Source: Haliscomenobacter hydrossis DSM 1100 (lineage in GTDB: Bacteria > Bacteroidota > Bacteroidia > Chitinophagales > Saprospiraceae). From it: DNA of 64,000 bases. A program made the translations under genes and the position numbers. Within the stretch, counting starts at the first letter, position 1, and the number at the start of each line of letters is the position of its first letter. Positions 29,678 through 37,465 of the stretch are shown here, piece by piece. Below the pieces are notes generated by a model that saw nothing but the letters and a program-made list of their open reading frames with translations, searched no databases and had not been told where the DNA came from. The stretch lies in the NCBI RefSeq assembly GCF_000212735.1, contig NC_015510.1:7317001-7381000 (forward strand), written 5' to 3'.

Positions 29678-29904
29678 TTTGGAAAAAATTTAGGCATTGT
29701 GGAGCCGTCTTTTACGAATGTTTGTGCTGGTTTTACATTTTAGCACGATGTTGATAAGGTGTCAACAGACTGAGCAAGGGCGCTTCGATTAGCATGCGAA
29801 TTCTAAACCGTGGATTTTCATTAAGCAAAGAAAAAATCTTTTGCCCAAAAGATAAGGTAAATCTAATAAATCCCCGGAATTTTTGAATATTCTACTGCTA
29901 AAAT
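29678..29904. other. 227-base gap, nothing recognised
   Basis: Between the papain-like and caspase-like genes, both on the minus strand. No coding sequence, strong hairpin or TAnnTTTG box was found, so whether the caspase-like gene has its own promoter here is unresolved. Confidence 0.4.
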
Positions 29905-31383
29905 CTACTTTGCCTCTACTTCCAGTAATAAAGGTACGATGTAGCCTTCGCTCCGAGTGGACGCTTCAAAGCCCATCTTTTGAGGATAATAACGAATATC
30001 ACTGGGTGGAATCGCATGTCGATTGAGTGTTCTTAACAAATGTTGCCAAAAATCTCCCTGATATTGGGCAAGTGCCTGGGCCAAACCTTTCAGGTCATTG
30101 ATCGGACGCTGGCTGTAGAGTACGATCAAGCGGTCGGTACCGGGGTTGGCAATCTTCAAGGCTTTATTGGGGCCAGGCACCAGCAGTGTGCTGCCTTGAT
30201 TGAGTACCAACGCACTTTCGTTTTGTCCGGCAAATTTGTCATTTAAAACCGCCTGGCGGGGAAAGTGGACGTGGATCTGGCGCTGGGCGTCGATGCTCAA
30301 CACATACAAGTATTCCTCTGCTTTGAGCGTACTTACTTGTAGTTGGAACAGTTGACCAATTGGCCAATCCGTTTTATTCAGCACATACCGGCCATTTTGC
30401 AAACGTACACTGTCGATTTCAAACTGAGCCTGATTGCTGTAATTGTCATAGCCGGTAAAATGCTGGAAGCCAAACGCACCACCCAATTGGGTCAAAGGGC
30501 GCGTTTCCGTTACCTGGTTTTGGCTTCCAGCTTGCATTCCCGACTGTGTATTATTCAATTGAATGATGTAGGCGTATTTACAAAACTGGGCAAAATTTTC
30601 GTATTTCACCCAGATGTAGCCTTTGTCGCCCCAGTTTTGTCCCCAACTGTTGAACAAACGGAATGCACCAACCCGGTCATCATACCCTACGACCACCATG
30701 GCGTGCCCTCCCGCTGGAGTGGTATTGCCAATATCTGGCCACCAAAACTTGGCATTTTGCAGGTTGTAAAAATTGCGGCGAACGCTCATGCCGACGATGA
30801 CCGCCTTAAAACTGGCGAGGGCATTTTTTACTTGTTTCACCTTGATCTCAAATGAGGCGTCACTTTCAAAGAGGGTGAGGTAATCGCCTACAGCAAAACG
30901 GGTAGCATTTTGCGCGAGGTTGGGAGCCGGTGCTTTTTGGCAGTCATTGACGTCAAAATCAAATTCTTTGGCCAAACAATCGCCCCTTTCTTTGAGGAAG
31001 CGCAGTGCGTCGGTAAGGCGCGCACCTTTGGCGCAGTCTTGTTTGACCTGATTGAACACAAATAAGGCTGAATGGGCATTTTCGTTGATCACTTGGCGAT
31101 CGGTACAGCGGTTGTGGATGGCGCGTTGAATGGTCATGCCAGCATAACCTACCGCCCAACCTACACAAGAGTAGATGTCTCCCTGATGGCGAACTTCAGG
31201 ACAAAAGCCTTCGAGGTTAATGTTGAGGGGCAAATCCGCTTTGCTGTTGATTTGAGCATCCAGTCTCTGGGTTTGATTGTAGGTGTTTTCGTCATCGAGG
31301 ATCAAACCTCCGGGAAACTCTTGGGCAAACAAATGGGCTAGCAAAAACAAGTTGCTAAGTGTGAGGAAGAACAGGCGTTTCAT
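29905..31383 (-). CDS. Secreted papain-family (C1) cysteine protease with C-terminal DUF4384-like domain
   Basis: 492 residues, signal peptide MKRLFFLTLSNLFLLAHLFAQ. The papain catalytic set is complete: Gln67 and Cys73 in RHQGDIYSCVGWA, His227 in GGHAMVVVGYDD and Asn245 in FNSWGQNWGDKGY. The prodomain is short. Residues about 330-490 (LYVLSIDAQRQIHVHFP ... LLVPGPNKALKI) resemble DUF4384, a beta domain often linked to secreted proteases and caspase-like proteins. Probably acts outside the cytoplasm. It lies upstream of the caspase-like gene on the same strand and may share its context. Start ATG 31383. The fold assignment is firm; the DUF4384 assignment is from memory of the pattern. Confidence 0.9.
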   Translation of the reverse strand: MKRLFFLTLSNLFLLAHLFAQEFPGGLILDDENTYNQTQRLDAQINSKADLPLNINLEGFCPEVRHQGDIYSCVGWAVGYAGMTIQRAIHNRCTDRQVINENAHSALFVFNQVKQDCAKGARLTDALRFLKERGDCLAKEFDFDVNDCQKAPAPNLAQNATRFAVGDYLTLFESDASFEIKVKQVKNALASFKAVIVGMSVRRNFYNLQNAKFWWPDIGNTTPAGGHAMVVVGYDDRVGAFRLFNSWGQNWGDKGYIWVKYENFAQFCKYAYIIQLNNTQSGMQAGSQNQVTETRPLTQLGGAFGFQHFTGYDNYSNQAQFEIDSVRLQNGRYVLNKTDWPIGQLFQLQVSTLKAEEYLYVLSIDAQRQIHVHFPRQAVLNDKFAGQNESALVLNQGSTLLVPGPNKALKIANPGTDRLIVLYSQRPINDLKGLAQALAQYQGDFWQHLLRTLNRHAIPPSDIRYYPQKMGFEASTRSEGYIVPLLLEVEAK

Positions 31384-31390
31384 TTTTTCA

Positions 31391-31507
31391 GGTTTGAGGG
31401 TTCGGGGGTTCGGGGGTTCGGGGGTTCGAAGTTCGAGGGTTCAATCGGTCGCTGAGCGAAGTCGAAGTGCCGATTGAACTCTCGAACTCCCGAACCCTCA
31501 AACCCTC
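31391..31507. repeat. Octamer-built inverted repeat with GAGCGAAGTCGAAG core
   Basis: The left side (about 31391-31448) is a run of 8-base units GGTTCGGG (four in a row) continuing as GTTCGAGGGTTCAATCGG. The right side (about 31470-31507) is the complementary run with fewer copies. The loop holds GCTGAGCGAAGTCGAAGTGC. It fills the gap between the Asn-rich gene and the papain-like gene, ending at the stop codon of the former. Confidence 0.9.
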
Positions 31508-32611
31508 CTAGTTTTGGTTCTTTTTTGGCATAGGAACGGTCTCTTTAGCTTTGGGAGGTACTGCTCCAGCCTGATTTTTTACGGGTTGTTTGTTGGGCAC
31601 AATTGGCGCTTTTCCTTTTGGTGCTGACCCATCGTATTTGAAGGGGTCATTTGCATTGCCCAACGAATCCAGTGGGGGCATGGTTGTTGTATCTCCGACC
31701 CCAGATAATTGTCCGGGGGGAACATTGGCGTTAAAAGGGTCAGTAGTTGTCCCGTTAGTGGTGTTGTTGGTGTTGTTGGTGGAATTCCAGGTGGCATTGG
31801 GATCATACCCGGCATTGTTGGTATTATTGGTGTTGTTCCAACTGTTGTTATTGGTGGAATTCCAACTGTTGTTGTTCGTTGAGTTCCAGTTGTTGTTGGT
31901 ACCATTGTTCAAGTTGTTGTTCCAGTTGTTGAGGTCTGGAGAAGGGATGGCCGTTGAATTCGGGTTGATCTGGATATCGTGGTACTGGATGTAATCGGTG
32001 TAGTGGTCGCTGTTGCCTTCCCCGGCTTGTACTTCATTCCAGTAGCGCCAGCGGTGAGGTTTTACCATGTGTTGATTCAGGTAGTCTTCGGAATAAATTC
32101 TGGATTCCCGTTGCATCTGGGTGAAATAAGCAGTAAGACCCCGTGAAAGATTGATCAACTCGGTGATGATGAACAACAAGGGGCTACCATCAACCTGATC
32201 AGCGGTGGCATCTGCCAAAGTTTGTTGAAAATGGGAAGAGTAGAAATCTTGCAGTTCGAGCAAGCGCAATTTTAACCCATCGGAATACATGTCGGGCATG
32301 CTCTCGATTGATTTCAATTTTTTGGGATCCAGAAAATCCTGTTTGATTCCTTCCAGGATCTTGTTCGCTCTTTGAGCGGTTTGGTTGTAGGCCGTTCTTA
32401 CGTTGGAAAAATCGTCAGCTTTTATTTTTTGTTCTTTGGCAATCAAATTGGTAGCAGCACTTTCAGCCTCCAGTTTCAGGTCATGGAACTTAACCATGAA
32501 CTCGGTATTGAGAAATTTGCCCAAGGCTGGAGCCAATTTCTTGTTGGGTTGAGCGCTTAAACTATTTACGAGCGCCAGGGTAGAGATGAGGATACACAGA
32601 TGGGTTTTCAT
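31508..32611 (-). CDS. Secreted protein of unknown function with Asn/Thr-rich low-complexity linker
   Basis: 367 residues with signal peptide MKTHLCILISTLALVNSLSAQ. The first 200 residues are helical and polar (KFHDLKLEAESAATNLIAKEQ). From about residue 228 to 300 it becomes an Asn/Thr/Trp-rich repeat (NNNSWNST units), and the C-terminal part is Pro/Lys-rich. I recognise no family. It lies just upstream of the papain-like gene on the same strand. The tandem codons in the Asn-rich part (AAC/AAT repeats, about 31690-31925) look prone to copy-number change. It could be a surface or matrix component; that is a guess. Confidence 0.75.
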   Translation of the reverse strand: MKTHLCILISTLALVNSLSAQPNKKLAPALGKFLNTEFMVKFHDLKLEAESAATNLIAKEQKIKADDFSNVRTAYNQTAQRANKILEGIKQDFLDPKKLKSIESMPDMYSDGLKLRLLELQDFYSSHFQQTLADATADQVDGSPLLFIITELINLSRGLTAYFTQMQRESRIYSEDYLNQHMVKPHRWRYWNEVQAGEGNSDHYTDYIQYHDIQINPNSTAIPSPDLNNWNNNLNNGTNNNWNSTNNNSWNSTNNNSWNNTNNTNNAGYDPNATWNSTNNTNNTTNGTTTDPFNANVPPGQLSGVGDTTTMPPLDSLGNANDPFKYDGSAPKGKAPIVPNKQPVKNQAGAVPPKAKETVPMPKKNQN

Positions 32612-32805
32612 GACAGTTGTATTTTATATGATGTGTTGGGAAGGTGTCACAACGTTCCGGGTCAATGAGGATTTTTTTAACACAATGCAAAAAAAAATGA
32701 AGCAAAGTCAGGGTAACTATCGGTAAAAGACTATGATTGATTAATGATTTTGAACAAAGATAAGGATATCTGTGGAAAGTTAAAAGTGCCTGATTTACAT
32801 ATACA

Positions 32806-33684
32806 TTATGCGTCAATTGTAGCTGCTGCTTTGGACTTTATTTTGCCTTGTCCAAACAGTCCCAAATGCCAGGGTTTCCAGGCCCATTTGATGATACTCA
32901 AATGTTGAACCTCGCGGATGGATTCATCAAAAAACAAAACGCCCAGGTGCAAGAGGTCAATGGAAAGTTTTACCCTGGGGTGTTTGCGGATTTTTTCCCA
33001 GCCTTGCTCCATTTCATTTGACCAGTGGATATCAGCAATAACAATGATCGATTTGGCATGAATTTTGGCCAAAGCCTGTTCGAAGTACTCCACTGAATTA
33101 CCCGCTCGATGGTCTCCATCGATGAACAAAAGATCCAATTGATCTATTTCATTGAGTACCTGAGGGAAGAGGGTTTTAAAATCCCCAATTCTTTGGGAAA
33201 CATTGGGAATGTCCACTCTTTGGAAACTTAGTTGAGCAACGTTGGCAATATCGGGGCAACCTTCAATGGTAATGACTTGTCCATTAGGAGCTGCGCTGGC
33301 TAAATACAAGGTAGAAATACCCAATGAGGTACCTAGTTCGATAATTTGTTTAGGTTTGTACGTTGCTACGAGCCGAAACAATTGTTGACCCGTTTCTTCC
33401 GACACCGCGCTGTAACGCACAATATTGCGTACCGTACGGGTTTTGGAAGGGTTGGCTTTGGATCCAGCACCCAAATCGATGATCTCTAAAGGAAAATTGT
33501 TGCGAAATAAGCGAGCACGCATGCGCTCAATAGCGGGGAAAGCGTAAAAAAGACGCTCATCTTCCACAATATAGTGCACAAAGTTGGCAACAAAAGGAGA
33601 ATGAACATCGTATTTAGTAGCGGCTTGAAGGTAAAAGCGCAACCAGCGAAAAAAAAACCGCAAGCGAAAAAGGACTAACATCAT
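32806..33684 (-). CDS. Class I SAM-dependent methyltransferase (O-methyltransferase-like)
   Basis: About 292 residues from ATG 33684; a GTG at 33699 would add five. The SAM-binding glycine loop is IIELGTSLGISTLYLA, followed by an acidic strand end VITIEGCPD and LDLLFIDGDHRAGNSVEYF, which resembles cation-dependent O-methyltransferases (D-x-D-H). A hydrophobic, Arg-rich N-terminus (LFRLRFFFRWLRFYL) may bind membrane. An extra segment EIIDLGAGSKANPSKTR precedes the SAM loop. Substrate unknown. It is divergent from the subtilase gene, with 105 bases between them. Confidence 0.85.
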   Translation of the reverse strand: MMLVLFRLRFFFRWLRFYLQAATKYDVHSPFVANFVHYIVEDERLFYAFPAIERMRARLFRNNFPLEIIDLGAGSKANPSKTRTVRNIVRYSAVSEETGQQLFRLVATYKPKQIIELGTSLGISTLYLASAAPNGQVITIEGCPDIANVAQLSFQRVDIPNVSQRIGDFKTLFPQVLNEIDQLDLLFIDGDHRAGNSVEYFEQALAKIHAKSIIVIADIHWSNEMEQGWEKIRKHPRVKLSIDLLHLGVLFFDESIREVQHLSIIKWAWKPWHLGLFGQGKIKSKAAATIDA

Positions 33685-33725
33685 GAAAATTCTGTTCACC
33701 GCTAAAGATATAATTTGCTTTGGTC

Positions 33726-33755
33726 TTTGAACAAGCTCATGATGATCTATTTTTG
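33726..33755 (+). promoter_or_regulatory. Bacteroidota-type promoter for the subtilase gene
   Basis: TTTG at 33726-33729 and TATTTTTG at 33748-33755 match the phylum's -33 (TTTG) and -7 (TAnnTTTG) boxes with an 18-base spacer. The predicted start of transcription lies near 33762, leaving a leader of about 28 bases. Confidence 0.5.
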
Positions 33756-33789
33756 TTTTTTATTCTACTTTGATCAAATAAATCTTAAA

Positions 33790-35457
33790 ATGAATCGCAA
33801 ATTTTGCACGATTGTAACGCTAGTTGCAGTAATGGCGGCCAGTTCACTACTGGCTCAGACGCCACAGAACTGGTTTCATCTCGATCCTTCCAAAGACGGA
33901 GTTCCTGGCTTGAGCACGGAGTCCATCTATAAACGTTTGCCCAAAGGAAAAAAAGGGAAAACGGTTATCGTTGCGGTACTTGACTCTGGAGTGGACTATA
34001 AGCATGAAGACCTCAAGGATGTCATGTGGGTAAACGAAGACGAAATTCCGGGCAATGGCATCGATGACGATAAAAACGGGTACATCGATGACATTCACGG
34101 CTGGAGCTTTTTGGGCAATGCCAAAGGCGAAAACGTGGCACACGACAACCTCGAAGTCACCCGTCTTTATGCAACGTTGAAAAAGAAATTTGAGGGTAAA
34201 GATCCGGCTGGCTTGAGCAAAACCGAAAAAGCTGAATACGCCAAGTACGAGGAATACAAAAAAGAGGTTGAAAATGGCCGCAAAAGTGCTGAAGGAAACT
34301 TAGCGCAATTTGCCCCCATCAAAGAATTGTACGACCAATTGGTTAAAGCTTTGGGCACCGACAATCCATCTCTGAACGATCTCAAGGCATTCAAAACCAG
34401 TGATCAACGTTTGAAACGTGTTTCACAAATTTTCATTCAAGGTATTGAAGCAGGGGAAACTTTCAAAAGTATCGCAACCCAAATTATTGAACCATACGAC
34501 CATTACTACGGCCAGGTCAATTACAATTTCAATCCTGACTACGATTCGCGGAGCATCGTAGGCGATAATTATGCCGATATCAACCAGCGCAATTACGGCA
34601 ACAACGATGTGAAAGGACCAGACTCCAAACACGGCACCCATGTGGCGGGCATCATCGGAGCAAAACGGGGCAACAACATTGGTATGGATGGCGTAGCTGA
34701 CAACGTTCGCATTATGTCTGTGCGCACCGTTCCTGATGGTGACGAGCGCGATAAAGATGTGGCCAATGCCATTCGTTATGCCGTAGACAATGGGGCTGCG
34801 GTGATCAACATGAGTTTCGGCAAAGGTTATTCTCCCGGCAAAGCCGCGGTAGACGCTGCTGTAAAATACGCCATGGAAAAAGACGTGCTGCTGATTCATG
34901 CGGCGGGTAATGACGGTAAAAACCTGGATTTGACCAATAATTTCCCCAATGACCATTTTCAGAAGAAAGGGAAACCCGGCAAAAAAACCGCGACCAACTG
35001 GATTGAAGTAGGCGCTTTGAACCCTGAAATTGGTGAAAATATGGCCGCTGAATTTTCGAATTACAATCCAGAATACGTGGATGTATTTGCACCTGGTGCA
35101 GAAATTTATGCCACCACTCCTGAAAACACTTACGAGAACCTGCAAGGTACCAGTATGGCAGCACCCATGGTGGCCGGAGTAGCGGCAGTCATCCGCTCTT
35201 ACTTTCCCGATCTTACTGCCGATCAGGTCAAAGAGGTTTTGGTGGCTTCTTCCATCAAACAGAACCGTAAGGTGATCAAACCCGGAACTGAAGATGAAAA
35301 AGTAGATTTCAGCACTTTGTCCAAAAGTGGCGGGATTGTCAACGTCGAAAAAGCGGTTGAATTGGCTGCAAAAACCGTCGGAAAGAAAAAAGGAGCAGGC
35401 GTACAAAGAATTTTGACGGCAGGAGATCTTGCTCCAGCCGCAAAAGCACTACCTTAG
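33790..35457 (+). CDS. Secreted subtilisin-family (S8) serine protease
   Basis: 555 residues from ATG 33790, which gives the signal peptide MNRKFCTIVTLVAVMAASSLLAQ; a further upstream start would add 25 residues with no such signal. The catalytic triad is Asp65 (VAVLDSGVDY), His281 (DSKHGTHVAGIIG) and Ser455 (LQGTSMAAPMVAG), with the oxyanion Asn in HAAGNDG. The gap from Asp to His is unusually long because of a charged, helical insert of about 165 residues (about 110-275). No T9SS sorting tail and no pro-peptide domain are evident. It is expected in the periplasm or outer surface. Its gene ends in an inverted repeat shared with the convergent transglutaminase gene. Confidence 0.95.
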   Translation: MNRKFCTIVTLVAVMAASSLLAQTPQNWFHLDPSKDGVPGLSTESIYKRLPKGKKGKTVIVAVLDSGVDYKHEDLKDVMWVNEDEIPGNGIDDDKNGYIDDIHGWSFLGNAKGENVAHDNLEVTRLYATLKKKFEGKDPAGLSKTEKAEYAKYEEYKKEVENGRKSAEGNLAQFAPIKELYDQLVKALGTDNPSLNDLKAFKTSDQRLKRVSQIFIQGIEAGETFKSIATQIIEPYDHYYGQVNYNFNPDYDSRSIVGDNYADINQRNYGNNDVKGPDSKHGTHVAGIIGAKRGNNIGMDGVADNVRIMSVRTVPDGDERDKDVANAIRYAVDNGAAVINMSFGKGYSPGKAAVDAAVKYAMEKDVLLIHAAGNDGKNLDLTNNFPNDHFQKKGKPGKKTATNWIEVGALNPEIGENMAAEFSNYNPEYVDVFAPGAEIYATTPENTYENLQGTSMAAPMVAGVAAVIRSYFPDLTADQVKEVLVASSIKQNRKVIKPGTEDEKVDFSTLSKSGGIVNVEKAVELAAKTVGKKKGAGVQRILTAGDLAPAAKALP

Positions 35458-35459
35458 GA

Positions 35460-35560
35460 GTGAAAAGCGAATAGCGAAAAGCGAAAAGTAAGCACGCAAT
35501 TGGTTTTTTACCGTGTACTATTTATTTTTCGCTTTTCGCTATTCACTATTCGCTTTTCAC
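35460..35560. repeat. Heptamer-built inverted repeat between convergent genes
   Basis: The left arm (35460-35490) reads as 7-base units TGAAAAG, CGAATAG, CGAAAAG, CGAAAAG; the right arm (about 35525-35560) holds the same list with one extra unit, TGAATAG. The right arm contains the stop codon of the transglutaminase-like gene (35557-35559), and the left arm starts three bases after the subtilase stop. It can serve as a two-way terminator. Confidence 0.9.
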
Positions 35561-37461
35561 TTAACTAGCACCATCTTCACCCCATCCCACTTTGCGACTT
35601 CGCGGTAAAAATTGCTAAATGCGGCATATTCGCTGGCAGGAAGGTCAACCGCTTCAATTTGTAGTCGTCGTTTGATCTGAATTTTACCCGCTTCCTGTAC
35701 GACGTTTACCTGGAATTTTCCGAATGGCCCTTCCAGTTTTTTTTCAGTAAAAGGCAAGCTTTCCACCTGATAGCCTGCGGGCAAAATAAAACTCAGTTCT
35801 GATTCCTGTACATAAGCCTTGCGGCTGATGACCCGCTGTTGGCGATCTTCGGCTTTGACGGGTGCTTTAGTCAGCGGATTGAGCGGATTGAAGGGCACAA
35901 ACCAGCGTTTGCCCGATCGGCTGCCCATCCGGCTGAGTTCAGCTTTGAAGGCCAAACTGGCCTGTGCGGTTGCTGTGGCACAATTCAGTTGTAGGCTATC
36001 TAGTGAAAACAGGGCCAAATTGAGGTTTTTTTCCAGCCATTCTTTGCGGTCTTTGGCCGCCAATTGACCTTTTAGGGCGCGGTAGATTTCGTGATTGGCC
36101 CCAAAAAAATCGGCTTTTACGGTGTTGACAATTTGCCCTTCCGTTTCAATATTAAATTCGGCCTGCCAATGTTCACGATTGTCGTTACCGCTCAAGGCGG
36201 GCGTACGCAGCAATTGGCCCCCTTCCTCGGATATCAACAAAACCTGACGATCGGCATTGTCTTCACCCAAGTAATTGATAGGGTAATCCGCAGAGGTACA
36301 TTCCAGCCATATTTTTTCCGCAGGAACGTATAAAACGACGTGATTAAAGCTGGGATCGCTGGCAAATTTTTCATCCAGGGTTTTGGGCACTTCCTCCGTA
36401 TTTTGAATGGCAACGGGAAAAGCTCTGATGTTGGCATAACCAAGCACTGCTTTCATAAAATTACTCAAGGCTTTACAATCGCCGTACTTGTTGCGGTACA
36501 CGTACTCTGCCGAAAAAGGTTGCCAGCCACCAATGCCCAATTGCACGCTCACGTAGCGCATTTTGCCTTGCATGTATCGGTACAATCGCTCGATTTTTTC
36601 GGTATTGGTGGTACTTCCGGCCAAAACGGCGTCCAGTTCAGTTTTGAGTTCGGAGGGGAGTTCATCACGCCCCCGGTAGAGTGAAGCCATAAAGCGACCA
36701 AAATCCTTCCAGGTGCTCATACTTCCGGCATAATTGGCAATGAGAAAAGTGTTGCTGCCCAATTGTACCTGGGGCAAGACTTGATCCGGGTGTGGTGCAT
36801 AGGGTTCTTCCTTGATGGCTTTCAGTTGATTTACCCGCCAGGTATATTGTTGATAACCATCTTTGAGGGTATTGATGCTGGGTTTTGTATCAATGTTGAC
36901 ACTGCGGTAAAGCAATTGCAGCGTCACCGGTACTTCCACCACCAATTCCCCGGATTGCACGGCGGTACCATAGTGCTGGATGTCCCAATCGGGCAACAGC
37001 GCCAAAGTGGGGCCTTTCATTTTTTGTTCGTACTCCCACTCTACGGTAAAAGGGTATTCGGTATGGGTGATGACCATGCCCTTGACCCGGTTGTCCTGGT
37101 AAATAGAAAACCCATCTACCGCCGCAAAGTCTTCAAACTCTTCTTTTTTGATTTTGCGCACCAGGATGCCAAATTGGTTGTACAAATTGGCCTTGAGTTG
37201 CGACACGGGCGTTTCCGCATCGTATACCACGTAAATGGCATTGGCTTTGCTACTGTTGTTCAACACCGTAACCAACTTGCGGTAAGTATACAAGCCCTCC
37301 GCTGGAGAGTTGAGCCGAATTTTGATTTTTTCCTCCAGTACAATTTCTTTGGCATTTTTTGCCAGTGAGTCGATGAATTTGGGGGCAAGATCAATTTGGG
37401 CGAAAGCGGTCAAACCACCAAGACACAGCATCGTGGATAGGGTAATTAACTTTACATTCAT
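35557..37461 (-). CDS. DUF3857 / transglutaminase-like protein, catalytic residues present
   Basis: 634 residues, signal peptide MNVKLITLSTMLCLGGLTAFAQ. The N-terminal half is the DUF3857 beta domain. The transglutaminase core carries Cys329 (RNKYGDCKALSNFM) and His374 (SFNHVVLYVP); the third position is Glu387 in WLECTS rather than Asp, a variant I know from relatives. The C-terminal part resembles DUF3858. Members of this family are periplasmic, and their reaction is not established. It starts four bases after the end of the paralogous gene upstream, so the two form a transcript. Confidence 0.88.
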   Translation of the reverse strand: MNVKLITLSTMLCLGGLTAFAQIDLAPKFIDSLAKNAKEIVLEEKIKIRLNSPAEGLYTYRKLVTVLNNSSKANAIYVVYDAETPVSQLKANLYNQFGILVRKIKKEEFEDFAAVDGFSIYQDNRVKGMVITHTEYPFTVEWEYEQKMKGPTLALLPDWDIQHYGTAVQSGELVVEVPVTLQLLYRSVNIDTKPSINTLKDGYQQYTWRVNQLKAIKEEPYAPHPDQVLPQVQLGSNTFLIANYAGSMSTWKDFGRFMASLYRGRDELPSELKTELDAVLAGSTTNTEKIERLYRYMQGKMRYVSVQLGIGGWQPFSAEYVYRNKYGDCKALSNFMKAVLGYANIRAFPVAIQNTEEVPKTLDEKFASDPSFNHVVLYVPAEKIWLECTSADYPINYLGEDNADRQVLLISEEGGQLLRTPALSGNDNREHWQAEFNIETEGQIVNTVKADFFGANHEIYRALKGQLAAKDRKEWLEKNLNLALFSLDSLQLNCATATAQASLAFKAELSRMGSRSGKRWFVPFNPLNPLTKAPVKAEDRQQRVISRKAYVQESELSFILPAGYQVESLPFTEKKLEGPFGKFQVNVVQEAGKIQIKRRLQIEAVDLPASEYAAFSNFYREVAKWDGVKMVLVK

Positions 37462-37465
37462 GGCA

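Noticed and set aside
34423-35406. A 327-residue minus-strand open frame opposite the subtilase.
   Set aside because: The subtilase frame has a complete catalytic triad and signal peptide; the antisense frame has no recognisable feature.
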